Shown: positions 37,732 through 49,780 of the stretch, piece after piece
Numbering within the stretch: the stretch's first letter is position 1
Layout of the letters: each line of letters begins with the position of its first letter
NCBI GenBank assembly: GCA_943737045.1
Contig: CALSFV010000241.1
Coordinates: forward strand, 434,001-498,000
Source: Parapristionchus giblindavisi
Taxonomy: Eukaryota > Nematoda > Chromadorea > Rhabditida > Diplogasteridae
Direction: 5' to 3'
DNA length: 64,000 nt
Translations under genes and position numbers: made by a program
Notes under the pieces: model-generated
Database searches by the model: none
Seen by the model: the letters and a program-made list of their open reading frames with translations, nothing else
Told to the model about the DNA's origin: nothing

Positions 37732-37851
37732 ATTCCCCCCCCCCCCCCCGCCAGTCTGGAGAGTCAATAATATATTATATCATGTTCTTTATCTCTTCTA
37801 TTTTTCTCATGTCTCGTTGCGCCTCGGGCGTAGATAAATTAATTAATTATT

Positions 37852-38205
37852 AAACAAAGAAGACAAGACAAGGCTTAAACTTAAAGCCCTTAAAGCCTTA
37901 AAGTCCCCATTGTGTAAATAGAAATAAATATTTGTCAAATTCCGAGTGTTGTCCAGACATCACATCCACGCCTATACGCATCTAAACGCATACACGAAAA
38001 CAGATTCAGAACACACACTGATTAGCAAAAAAACTTGTATAAAACTTTCGCAGTGAATTTTTTCGACTCTAATGTAATAGAATAGAAAGACAATGAAGAT
38101 TTACACAATCATCACGTTTAACTTTGATATCGTGCTCGTATTTGTCCTTCTTTCTGTACACAGTGTCAAAACAGCAAATTGAACGATCGATCGATAATGA
38201 AATGA
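37852..38205 (+). repeat. Right target-site duplication of the LINE (~354 bases)
   Basis: Matches 33648-34002; see that entry. Confidence 0.9.
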
Positions 38206-38221
38206 GATTATTGTTATGAGA

Positions 38222-39326
38222 TCAATCTTGGATCTTGGGCACACTGTGCACGTCGTGGTGTCCTCTTTCGTAGATTGCATCATCCTGAAATTTTGATCGG
38301 TTAAGAAAACGTCAAAGATCAAAGATCAACTTCGCTGAAGTCACTGTTGTCGGTGTGGCTATTCGATTTTGGCGGATTGCCATCGTGACCGGACTCGGCT
38401 GTCTCATGCTGAAGCATTGCTATACTTAGGGTTTATGAATCGTCATCACCACTTTTGCACATTCTCTTCCCATTTTATATAATTAATTTAATATATAGTT
38501 ATGTATTCTGTTCCGTATTTCTGGGAAACGCATAAATTATTAATATTATTGATTTCTTACTATTATTATTATAATTGCCGACGTCAGCCACGTTCCGCTC
38601 ACTCGTAATTTTATTATTTCATAAAGTTTTACAGTCACGAAAGGTCCACGTGGATAACAAAATCAATTGTTCAGTCTAATTATTATTTTGAATATAATTT
38701 GCATGTTTTGCAGGAATTGTCATAGTATGCACGTAAATACAAGTTTAAATGAATAAATAACAAAATATCTTAAAGATACTTTGTCTAGATTCGCCTGGAG
38801 CCGTCTTCGTTTGTCCTCAGCACTGCGTGCTTTCTTCTCTGCCATTCTCTGCTGCATCGCCTCCGTGTCTTTCTGAATTCAAATTTGATATAAACAGTTA
38901 AAACTTAGATTTGCCTACACTTATAAAGCCAGAGATTAGCATTGAGAATTACAACGAACTATGCCCATAACAAATGAACGGTCATCATTCCCATGAATTG
39001 TCATGAAAAAACAATGAAACAGCTGGGACAATGAAAAGCGGCCATACTTACCCAGATACTAAAGTTATTATGAGCTTGACTAGAGACTAGGGAATGTTAG
39101 GTGCCTTCGAATGAACGGACCTTTTGTTGCTCGGCTGTTTTCTCGATGCCCTCTAGCTCGATGCGTCTGCTCTTGTGAGTGAAACAGAAGTAGAACAGCA
39201 AAAAGATCAGAGTGAGCAATTCAATCACAGAAATTATCGACATTCCTTAATGTTATAGTTGAACTTAAAACTTTGAGCTTTGATCTTTGATCTTCATTCT
39301 GACTTACCCAAGAACAATCCCGCCTG
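38222..39326 (-). pseudogene. 5'-truncated DEG/ENaC fragment (copy of the 3' end of gene C)
   Basis: Five exon pieces match the last five exons of gene C in order and length: 39308-39326 (only the end of the SDIGGQ exon), 39121-39245 (TM2, [11 protein letters not shown]), 38780-38872, 38331-38408 and 38222-38284 (ending PKIQD). All frames are open and splice sites are kept. The homology stops abruptly at 39326, inside an exon, where DNA matching the intergenic 22.8 kb region begins. All N-terminal, TM1 and extracellular exons are absent, so it cannot form a channel alone. Confidence 0.88.
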
Positions 39327-42300
39327 TACTATTTTGTTCTATTACCCCTCTATTTTTACGCCTCTATTTTGTAAATCAATCTTTTGCCGTGTTATAAGTT
39401 GCGCATAATGAATTAATAAAGTTGTGTAAAACAATCCTATTTATTTCTTTTTAACAAATGTTTATCGAAATGAGTGAAAGTGAAAAATTTTAACCAGCAT
39501 AATTGAAAAAAAGGAGAAACAAAAGCATAGTATGGAATAGAGTTGGCTATTCGGGGGTTGCGGGCCCGCAATGGCCTTGACTCTTCATTTCTAGTGATTG
39601 CGGGCCCGCAATGCGGTGTAAAATCATTATAACCTTGAAGATGAAGGAAAGTCCCTTCATGAAAGGTCCCATCCCTGATTAAACTGAAATACACACCAAA
39701 ATGTCGGATAAAATCTAAGCATTAATTTAATCCGTTATTCATCGATGTACAAAAAACGAAATTTTAACACATTTTGAAGGCACACTCCAAGCTAATGTCA
39801 CTCTCCGCATTGGCAATGCTCTCTCGCAGACTAACAAAGTAAGAGCGGAGTGTATAAAATTAGCTTAAGAAGTGCCTTTATTCGATGTTTCTATGTACCA
39901 ATAATTAAAGCAAAAGAGGAAAGGAGAGGCTTCTATGGATGCCTTGTACCCAGTTTAGAAAGGATTTCCTTTGTTTGAGGATCTTTATAGGATACTACAA
40001 TGAATAGGAAAGAATTTATGATTCGGTTAAAATGGGAGTTTGTTGTTGACTGGAAATGAATCAGACTATATACAAAACTCTCTGAGTTATTTTGAAACTC
40101 TCCGCTCTGCTCTCGCTTTTTTTCTACGAGAGATCTCCGCTCTCGCTTTTTTTCTACGAGAGATTGTGTAAGATTCTGGAAATGAATCAGAGTATATACA
40201 AAACTCTCTGAGTTATTTTGAAACTCTCCGCTCTGGAAATGCTCTCTCGCTTTTTATCTACGAGAGAGTGTGGCTAGAGCGTAGACTAGGCTTGGGATGT
40301 GCCTTTAAATATTAGTTCCGCGAATTTTCGTAGACAAACTGCGAAGACAGAAAGACGACAATCGATTCATATCGTACACTATTTCTTTATAGCAGACTGT
40401 GCCGTTTGATCGCTATGATTATAATTGGTTTCGAATACACTACCATAGGTTATCAAATCCGCGATCACTGCACCAAGGGGTCAATCAAGGTGCGCTCTAT
40501 CTTGTTTTGTCTTTGTTACTTGTCTTTTGAATACGCTGAGTGCGCGTTACGATACTATCCCAGGAGTTCTGCAAATTAGATAAGACCAAAGGCTAAAGAT
40601 CAATAGATTTCGTTAGTTTTGTCTTGAATAGTCTTTGAACATACAAGACAAAACTAACATAGCCTTACTCTACAACGATACTAGTCCCAGACCAAAAAAA
40701 TAATACAACGAAAGAATAATTTAGAAATATGGAAATAAACAATAAATTAATGATCATGCAAACTAAATTAAATAATATTAATCCTAGACAAAGAAATGCA
40801 AAAGTAATGTTGTAATCCTAATGAAATATAGGGTGATGTAAACAATAAATTTTGGCAAACTTGTGCTTTTTGCAGGTGTGTGACAACGGCAAACGATTGA
40901 CAACTTTATCGGAGAACTTTGTTGTCAGACTTCAAAAAGTAAAACGATTGTAGTCAAAAGTATGAAATAAATAAATGTGGCAACAGATAGTGACTATTTT
41001 GTAGACAGACAAGAAAACTGAGGATGATACATGTCAGAACACGTTAGTTCAGCCTCTGTAATAGCGAGGCAACAATGAATGGCTAATCACGTTTTCCAAC
41101 TTATAAAGAGGGCGAGGCGGATGCCAGGCGGGTTTGGTGGGCTGCATTAGAGAGGGTGTGCGTGCGAGATGGCATCAAATGATTCTCTCTGTCACACTCT
41201 CCGCCGCGTCACCTAACCCGTCTGAGGTGCGCCGCTTTGACTAATGAACTATCGTCTCATTATTATGAGGATGTGAAAATGCACCAAAAAATGGAATGAC
41301 TAGAGAAATGTGCTTCTTTCTATTCAGACAACAAAAAATATTCGTTTTGATGTCAATGAGAAGGCAAGAATCGATTGACATCAAAAAGAAGATTTTTTGT
41401 TGTCTGACTAGAAAGAAGCACATTTCTCTGGTCATGACTTGTATCATCCTCATTTTTCTTGTCTGTCAACAGTTCATTCATTAATTGCAACCACTAATAT
41501 TTATTAGACACATTGACAACAATCTGTATTAAATTTGATGTCTGACTGCAATTGGGTGCGATAAAGTTGTCAATCCTTGTCACGCACCTGCAAAAAGCAC
41601 AAGTTTGCCACAATTTATTGTTTACATCACCCTATATAATAATACAGAATACATAAAAGATCAAAGATCAATAGGGTTACTGTGGAGCTATGTACAAACC
41701 TAACAAGTGGCTAGCATAAACTTTCGATGGTCTCCATTCATCTCCATTTCCATTCATCTTTAATCAAGTACCTACAGAAATGAATCAATCGATGACGATC
41801 TCAGTGAATGTGATTTATGAGAACATATATCAGAACAAAAACAGTGGCGACATACAAATAAATCAAAATCCGAGCTCAATTGATTTTGCCATGAATTTTA
41901 GTCTATCAAATTTTAGTCTATCATCCCAACTTTTCGAATGTAAATCAATCCACGTCATATCAAAAAATTAAAATCAACCTAATACTATTCCAGACATAAT
42001 TCTTGTTCAGACAAAGACTAATTCAATTATCATCAATTGTCCATTACAATTATGCATTTTCTTTATCCATATACAATAAAATTTGAATAATTTAACCAAA
42101 TCGATGTTAATTTCTCCATATAAAAGGATCGTTTATCGGTCGTTTCTCATTCAACTCATTTGCCAATGAGTTGAATGGCTTTTTTTTCTTGGTCATCTTT
42201 TTTTTCTTGGTCGTCATTTGATAAAATGGCCTTATATAGCACTTCTATGAATGTGGTCCACGATCCCCATAGTCTCCCGATGTTTTTCTTTCTTGGCACA

Positions 42301-42905
42301 TCTCTATCGTTTCATGGACAACTTTTGTTGCCACGGCATTCTAACATTCCGTTTAATGTGTTTGAAATTGCAGAGCATTGCATCAAATGGAGGACGCTTC
42401 GGTGTCGAATTGGGTTCTTGCACTCTTTCCCTTTAGTCAGCACTCGTTCAGAGGAATGACTAAATGGAAGTGCAAGCGCCTATTCTCAATCATCTTAACC
42501 ATTGTCCCCTTAATTACTCTAACGTTTTAGGCACAAACAAAGAAGACAAGACAAGGCTTAAACTTAAAGCCCTTAAAGCCTTAAAGTCCCCATTGTGTAA
42601 ATAGAAATAAATATTTGTCAAATTCCGAGTGTTGTCCAGACATCACATCCACGCCTATACGCATCTAAACGCATACACGAAAACAGATTCAGAACACACA
42701 CTGATTAGCAAAAAAAAACTTGTATAAAACTTTCGCAGTGAATTTTTCCGACTCTAATGTAATAGAATAGAAAGACAATGAAGATTTACATAATCATCAC
42801 GTTTAACTTTGATATCGTGCTCGTATTGTCCTTCTTTGTGTGCACAGTGTCAAAACAGCAAATTGAACGATCGATCGATAATGAAATGAGATTATTGTTA
42901 TGAGA
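39327..42905. other. Second copy of the intergenic duplication, with relic exon 1 of gene B
   Basis: 39327-39500 matches 22806-23010. 39652-39690 (-) encodes MGPFMKGLSFIFK with a GT donor, the same first exon as gene B, but no following gene B exon is present. 39.7-42.9 kb matches 31.7-34.0 kb, interrupted by a foldback at 40827-41636. Hairpin MITE copies lie at 39776-39885 and 40075-40310. The second 94-codon open frame is at 42175-42459. Confidence 0.8.
40827..41636. mobile_element. ~810-base foldback present in only one duplicate
   Basis: Inverted termini TATAGGGTGATGTAAACA and TGTTTACATCACCCTATA, followed by AAACTTGTGCTTTTTGCAG on both sides. The centre is a second hairpin (about 41290-41430). 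The paralogous position near 32765 lacks it. Part of the interior (about 41090-41250) recurs inverted at 59640-59830. Confidence 0.85.
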
Positions 42906-45900
42906 TCAATCTTGGATCTTGGGCACACTGTGCACGTCGTGGTGACCTCTTTCGTAGATTGCATCATCCTGAAATTTTAATCGATTAAGAAAACGTCAAA
43001 GAACAAAGATCAAACAACCTCGCTAAAGTCACTATTGTCGGTGGTACCATTAGATTTTGGTGGATTGCCATCGTGACCGGACTCTGCTCCCTCATGCTAA
43101 AACATTTATATTTTTTTATGAATCATAAAGTTTACATTCACTAAAGGTCCACGTGGACAACAAAAGCAATTGTTCAGTCTAATTATTATTTTGAATATAA
43201 TTTGCATGTTTTGCATGAACTGGAATGAACGTAAACACATGAAAGTTTAAATGAATAAATAGCAAAATATCTTAAAGATACTTTGTCTAGATTAGCCTGG
43301 AGCCGTCTTCGTTTGTCCTCAGCACTGCGTGCTTTCTTCTCTGCCATTCTCTGCTGCATCGCCTCCGTGTCTCTCTGAATAAAAGGTAAAAGGTAAAGGC
43401 ACAACCCGTTACTCAGGACACACGAAGTCCTGCGGGCGGTCACTGCTCGGCCAGTGGTAATTCTGTCAATTTGAATACAAGCTCAATGAAAACAAGTTTG
43501 AATACAACAGTTGCATACAGTTATAAAGCTAGAGATTATAGATTTTCTGTATTACACCGAACTATGCCCACAACAACAAACGAACGGTCATCATGCCCAT
43601 GATGCATCACGAGATAGCAATGAAGCGAAATAGCCCAGCAGTACATACTAGGACAATGAAAACCGACCAAATTTACCCAGATAGTAAATATATTATGAGC
43701 TTGACTAGAGACTAGGGAGTGTTTGGCACAGTTAGGTGTTTTAGAATGAGAAGGACCACAACCTTTTGTTGCTCGGCCGTTTTCTCGATCCCCTCAAGCT
43801 CGATACGTCTGCTCTTGTGAGTAAAGCAGTAGTAGAACAGCAAAAAGATGAGAGTGAGAAATTCAATCACAGAAATAATCGACATTCCTTAATGTTATAG
43901 TTGAACTTAAAACTTTGAGCTTTGATCTTTGATCTTCATTCTGACTAACCCAAGAACAATCCGACCTGCCCTCCGATATCCGAAATCAAGTTCACGATCT
44001 ACAAATATCGATTTTGAAAGAGTCAGTTCATGATAGACCTACCGTATACGCGGGTGATTCCGTTAGTACTTGATAATTCATTCGCTCGTAGTAGATCTCT
44101 ACCAGGAGTGTGTTGATGTTGTACCTGAACGTCTTCTACAATAAGATTTATTGATTATTTATTGAGATTAATGATATTTTTTGCATGTATTATAGTTAGA
44201 GGATATAATTCGCAAACTTCGCATAATTTTCTCAGAGTATCATTTAACCTCTTTCAGGAAAGCAAATGTTATATTTACTATGCTTGATTTTCAGTTTTTA
44301 ATTAAACATCCGCAAATTTCGCTGTACCCTTTTATAGTATCCATACTTAGATTATTATTGCAAGATGTCTCACCAATCAAGGCACTGTTGTCTCTTATTA
44401 TCATCAGTAGTCGTCGGTCCATACCATGGTTGTCCCGTATGGTTCTTCGCGATGCACTCTTGAGGCTGAAAATGTGTTGTTTGATCTTTGGTCTTTGACA
44501 TATGAACTTTAGTCTCTGAAACCTTGTATTCATTCGAGGGCCACGTCGCCGTCGACACTGTAACGGAATAGGTTTGGACACTGAAAATATAAGCTGAAGT
44601 TATCCATGAAAGTTTCTTCTTTATGAAATCTCTTCTACGAGAGAGCTTTGAGAGCTAAGAGTTTCAGATTAGCATGTGTAGATTTTTTTAAAATCAACAT
44701 ACGAGCAAGGTTGATAGCATTCCTGACAGTCTTTGATGATACTAAATGTGGATTTCTCGGGATTCTGGAGGTCCTCGATGCATTGCACTGAAATGGTCAC
44801 AAATTGATGACACTTTTTTCAACGCCCGCGGATATGAATTCACAGTTTTTTTTCTTTTCAGACATCGGAAACTCTAAGACGGAATGTCATTTTTTGCGCC
44901 AAAGTTCGAATTTCCGATTTCTGGTTTATGTGTGCATTTGTAATGCACTGTTACATTTGCCTTACGTGCCTACGCCGTAACCCCCTCCGCCGCGCCGGAG
45001 AGGCGACGGAGATGGTTACGGCGTAGGCACGTAAGGCAAATGTAACAGTGCATAAAGCCTGTAAACTCTGCTTTTTCCACACTTTTCTAACGAGCCATAA
45101 GATACATCTCTTGGTTATGCCAAGGGGAATTTAAATAAAAGACAAAGGTGCATCCCGCTATTTGAGGCTCTCGAAGTTCTGCAGGAAATCCTCGACCGGG
45201 CAGTTATGTACTTACTGTTCACAGCTGTTTGTGTGTAGTCAGCATCCGTATCTCCCTCGACGAAACACGACGGTGTTCCACTACCAATGAAGTCATATGT
45301 CGGATCATAGCAGTTACATCTGAACGATAACCATGTAGAACCGCGACGCATGTACGCAGCGCTTCGCTCACTTTTTAATGATCTCCACTTGCAAACACGA
45401 TCTGAAGCAAGACTCTGCCTGTAATAAAGTCACTTCATGATCTCACAATCGTTTGATTACGGTACCTCATACTTGCCCTTGTAGTGAACCTGATCAGCGG
45501 TGGTGGCCGTGGTGCAGTCACCGTACGGCGCTTCTTTTCTGAAATTACAGAACGTCTTAGCGCACTAAGAAGCACACTATCACCTTGTCTGCTGCGTGTA
45601 CCGAACACCCATAGAAGTGGCCAATCCCGGTCCGGCGTAGTAACCGAGCAGATCGGGGAAAGACGCGTCGGTCTAAATGGTTTAGTGCAGTTAAAGAAGG
45701 GGACCCTCGAGTTTTTTCGTAAACTGGCCAGGCAGAACTATAGATCACATCTCCCTGAATACAAAAACAATTTTCTCTAAAATTTTATATGCCCCGGAAT
45801 ACCGTAAGCACGGGATTAAAGTTCGTTCATGTCCAGGGAAAGGCGAGAGTTTTTGAAAATATATAGAAAATTGCAAACGGGAATCGAACCCGCGTGGCAC

Positions 45901-48264
45901 GGTTACAAACGTTGGCATGTAACCACGTAGCTATACACGCTTCTCTCTGAACCTCTCAATTCGAATAGAGAACATAAGGTCTCCCACGTTCTTCATGCCA
46001 ATAGCGCTCCCCAATATCCTGGTTCCCCTTCTTTAAGTTTCGCTAGGTTATTTTATAGGTGGAGTCCCGCAAAAATTTTCGTGAACAAAAAACTGCACTA
46101 GCTCTGGTATTATATTTCCAAACTAGTAGTTTACTTACGTGACGTCGCAGACTAGTAGTTTACTGTTAGTTTACTACTAGTGAAAAACATTTGACGAAAT
46201 GCATTAACGTATTATACACCACTTCTAGTAAACTTGCGTTTAACTAGCCGTAGAAAAAAAAACTTACGTTTAACTAGCCTTGCAAGTCTACGGCTAGTGG
46301 AAAACATAAGTAAACTACTAGTTTGAAAATACCAGAGAGGTTCCGAACCCATGGGTTATCAAATACGTTTATTTTCCACTGCACCAAGGGGCCATCTTTT
46401 CAAATTGCTAGCAAGTTCTAAGCGCTATTTGTTCAAAATCCTCAGATGTTTATTTATTTATATACCTTATTATGAATGGACACTACTACACCGGCAGCTT
46501 CGGTCCAAGGCAGGAAGTTGTCCTGATTCGTTCTGATAAACGCCCGTAGACCATACAGTGGACCAGCTCGAGAGGATTTCAGTTGCTCGTCAAAGTTGAA
46601 AACCTGACACAAGTGATCAATTAAGGGTATGCATCAAGTTCATTTAAAATAATGCACTGGTCTACGAGAGAATATGAAGTAGCGTGAATTCATTCTTTAA
46701 AAACGGATTTTGGGGTTCGGACCTGGCACAGTCCAAAGTCCGGATCCTCGACGCTTTTCCAATAACTGAAAGGAGTTTATTTGAAAGGATGAAACAATGG
46801 TCAAAACAAGTCCAAACAAAACGGTGGTACCTATCTTCACACGCCTTTGCACTGTATGAGCAACTGATGAGAAGATCACTGAAGGAATAGGCTGGACTCT
46901 GAACTTGTATGATTGGTCTAAATATTGATCATATTCATTTTTTCATGTGTCGTTGCATGCGTTTGCTTGTAGATAAAATAAATTTATAAAATGTGAGTAA
47001 AAATACTTCAGCTCCCGGAGTCGTCATAAGACTGAAGAGGTGTTTATTGGCGAGTGACGTGAGCTTGACTGCCTATCAAATGGACAATATCATATATCAA
47101 AGATCAAAGATCATATATTAACGAACCTTCTGTTGTCGAGAAGAGTCGAGTCCTTGTGCGAAGCCAAATCGAGGGTCGGCTGTAGGATTAGTGTATGCAT
47201 TGATCTAAAAAAGTTATTTAAAGTAACTTTTGCAATCCATCTATTATGCCCCTCGATCTAATAAGGAGTTCAAAAGTCATTAAAACAATTGACATTCACA
47301 AATAACTCTCCTCGTTTTATACACTCTCTCCTGTACTTTTGTATTTTTGTACGCACCTAGTTTTGAGTCATCAATCTCATTTTATCCTTAGACGTGCTCA
47401 CCATTTCTGTAATATATCTCGTATCATGGAGCGAGTCGCGTTTCCACGGATTCATATGACAAATCGTCACTGCAGGGAATTTACGCTCAGCGAACTCTAG
47501 CTATAATTTTTGATTGATAATAATTAATGAACTATTTTATAGCCTGAAAATATCACCTTGGTTTCCGAGTTGACATTGTATGATAGGTACTTCATGATGA
47601 GCACCTGAAGAGAAACATCTTCATTATCAAGAAAATGAATCTACAACATCTCGAAAGCAATACAATATAATACAATACAAGTCTTATCAAGCATTGACCT
47701 ATTGAGAAATGACTGAATGTCTGTGCATACCGAGGTCAAATACTTCTATCTTGAATAATAAATGATTTACTATCATTTTTTCCACTTTTATCTTTTATTT
47801 CTCGTAAGCAACAACTGAAAAAATAAAGGCAGAGCGGTTAGCTTTCACCTAATTGTAAGGAAGAGTGTCATATTGGAATATCGGTAAAAATGAAAGATCA
47901 TAAATCAAAGATCAAAGATCAATATCTCATATTCATACCTGTAGTTGTTGTAGGAATCCCACTATGCATCCACATACGACGAGAATCCAGAATATGCGCA
48001 GCCAGAAGGCATTGGCCATGCCTGAATCAATTATAGTCATAATCGATTTAGTGTAAAATAGCTACCAATGTGAGAGACTCCATGAATGGACGCCCAGCAG
48101 GAGAAGTCCTGAAAACATACAAATTAATAATTTCTGTTTTTGTGTCCGAATTTTTCTCGATTATGTAAAGAAAATATTTTAGCTATTAGTATTCCTTGCT
48201 CCATAATTTTCTGAAATGCGCCTACCTTGAAGATGTAGATAAGCCCTTTGCTGAAAGCACCCAT
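42906..48264 (-). CDS. DEG/ENaC (ASC family) cation channel subunit, gene C
   Basis: 23 exons from high to low coordinate: 48226-48264, 48066-48108, 47939-48021, 47557-47604, 47402-47500, 47127-47204, 47007-47072, 46831-46898, 46723-46765, 46466-46603, 45584-45672, 45466-45538, 45372-45418, 45216-45319, 44703-44787, 44523-44580, 44374-44465, 44043-44124, 43950-43998, 43763-43887, 43282-43374, 43019-43096, 42906-42968. They give 580 aa. The start MGAFSKGLIYIFK and the His-Gly motif (ASIHG) match genes A and B. TM1 lies in LRIFWILVVCGCIVGFL, then FPAVTIC. The pore filter is Gly462-Met463-Ser464. The tail is longest of the three, with an Arg/Lys-rich helical exon (EKKARSAEDKRRRLQ) and an acidic, Ser/Asn-rich exon found only here and in the truncated copy. 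In phase throughout, no stops. Likely surface cation channel subunit, perhaps assembling with A or B. Confidence 0.93.
44940..45050. repeat. ~105-base GC-rich hairpin element, copy 2
   Basis: Same outer arms as the copy at 27300 (TTACATTTGCCTTACGTGCC and its complement) with a GCCGTAACC/GGTTACGGC inner arm. Lies in an intron of gene C. Confidence 0.85.
45871..45940 (-). repeat. tRNA-like sequence (degenerate)
   Basis: On the minus strand an A box (TAGCTACGTGG) and a B box (GGTTCGATTCC) are at tRNA spacing, with a TTTGTAA loop where an anticodon would be. The acceptor and anticodon stems have mismatches. Probably a tRNA pseudogene or SINE head in an intron of gene C. Confidence 0.4.
46098..46337. 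mobile_element. MITE with CTCTGGTATT termini, member 1
   Basis: Ends CTCTGGTATT and AATACCAGAG, then inverted AAACTAGTAGTTTACTT. The interior is made of repeated ACTAGTAGTTTAC-like units in both orientations. Lies in an intron of gene C. Two further elements with the same ends but different interiors are at about 57180 and 63319. Confidence 0.7.
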
Positions 48265-48564
48265 GATCCTCGACAAGTTCTAAGAGATTGGAATTATAAA
48301 AAGTTCGAAAAATCTTTAATGTAAATCACCAAATTGATTGCAAATCAACACAAAACCTCACAAAGCCAAAGGAAATAGTCAGAAATCCACGAAGGTTGCT
48401 CACTCGTTGCTTGGTATCGTCCAAACCTCCTTAGTCCTCTCTATACTTCTTCTTCTCTTTTGTTTGATCATATTCACACAAAGGATCAGATACTCATAAG
48501 CGCCATAATAACAGAAAGAAACAATTTGTCCCTCAGTCAATGACAGAGAGTAAAATCAAAAGAT

Positions 48565-49780
48565 CTAAGAGAGACTATCTGACTCAGTGAACATATTTTG
48601 CTTATGGCTTGGCACTTGGCCAAAAAGTGATAGGAACCGATCGGGCCCAAATTGTGCATAGGTGTAGTATGGGGTGGCATGAGATCACAGACGGAGTTAG
48701 GGTTCGTCATATCTGCTCCTTCGCTAAATAACGTAAGTTCCACATAATGGCATCAAAATTTCAAAGTTTACGGATTCGTTCGATATGTGTATGCGACGAT
48801 GGGTAATAATAAGCAAGTAAATTACACCAAGTCTCATCCCGGTCCAAAACCGTGAGGCCCAGAAAAAATTAAGAAACCAATATAAAATTTGTTTTATTTT
48901 TTGTTTTATTTTTCCTACAAATGCCTCTCGGTGGGTGACTTTTTTATTTCTTTAATTTGACGAGTATTCATTAATGTAACTCATATATGAAAATGAACTA
49001 AAACAAATTGGGAAAAAGATGCCTTCTTCCTGAAAAACCACGACTAATTCGCCTTTTTATCGCAAACTGAGCCGATTAAGCGTGTGCCGGTTACGGTAAT
49101 GCAAATGCGGAAATTCAAAATTCGGCAATCATTGTATGTTTTCATTCGTTTTCGGTATTATATTATTGTTTTCTTTTATATTTTGTTTGATATCTGAATA
49201 TCAAAGGAGTAATATGACACTATTTTTCGATAAAATATGAAAAATGAAGTATTTTGAATTTCCGCATTTGCATTATGGTAGTCAGTTTGCGATAATAAAA
49301 GGCGAATTAGTCGTGGTTTTTCGGGAAGAAGGCATCTTTTTCCCAATTTGTTTTAGTTCATTTTCATATATTAGTTATATTAATGAATACTCGTCAAATT
49401 AAAGAAATAAAAAAAGTCACCCACCGAGAGGCATTTGTAGGAAAAATAAAACAAAAAATAAAACAAATTTTTTATTGGTTTTTTAATTTTTTCTGGGCCT
49501 CACGGTTTTAGACCGGCATGAGACTTGGTGTAATTTACTTGCTTATTATTACCCATCGTCGCATACACATATCGAACGAATCCGTAAACTTTTAAATTTT
49601 GATGCCATTATGTGGAACTTACGTTATTTAGCGAAGGAGCAGATATGACGAACCCTAACTCCGTCTGTGATCTCATGCCACCCCATACTACACCTATGCA
49701 CAATTTGGGCCCGATCGGTTCCTATCACTTTTTGGCCAAGTGCCAAGAGAATGTCACTTGAGTCAGATAGTCTCTCCTAA
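48565..49780. mobile_element. ~1.2 kb foldback element
   Basis: Arms of about 560 bases are inverted repeats: the motif GATCGGGCCCAAATTGTGCA at about 48638-48657 and its complement near 49710 pair, as do GTAAATTACACCAAGTCTCA and its complement. Symmetry centre is near 49160. No coding capacity shared with a transposase was seen. Confidence 0.85.

Larger units (their letters stand above)
34003..37851 (+). mobile_element. Full-length CR1-group non-LTR retrotransposon
   Basis: About 3.85 kb with two long open frames on the + strand. The 5' UTR starts CTCTCCTCTCTCTGATC. The 3' UTR is short, holds a run of C and ends in AATTAATTAATTATT instead of poly(A), as CR1-like elements do. Both boundaries are set by long target-site duplications. 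No stop or frameshift interrupts either protein, so the copy could have been active recently. Confidence 0.92.
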
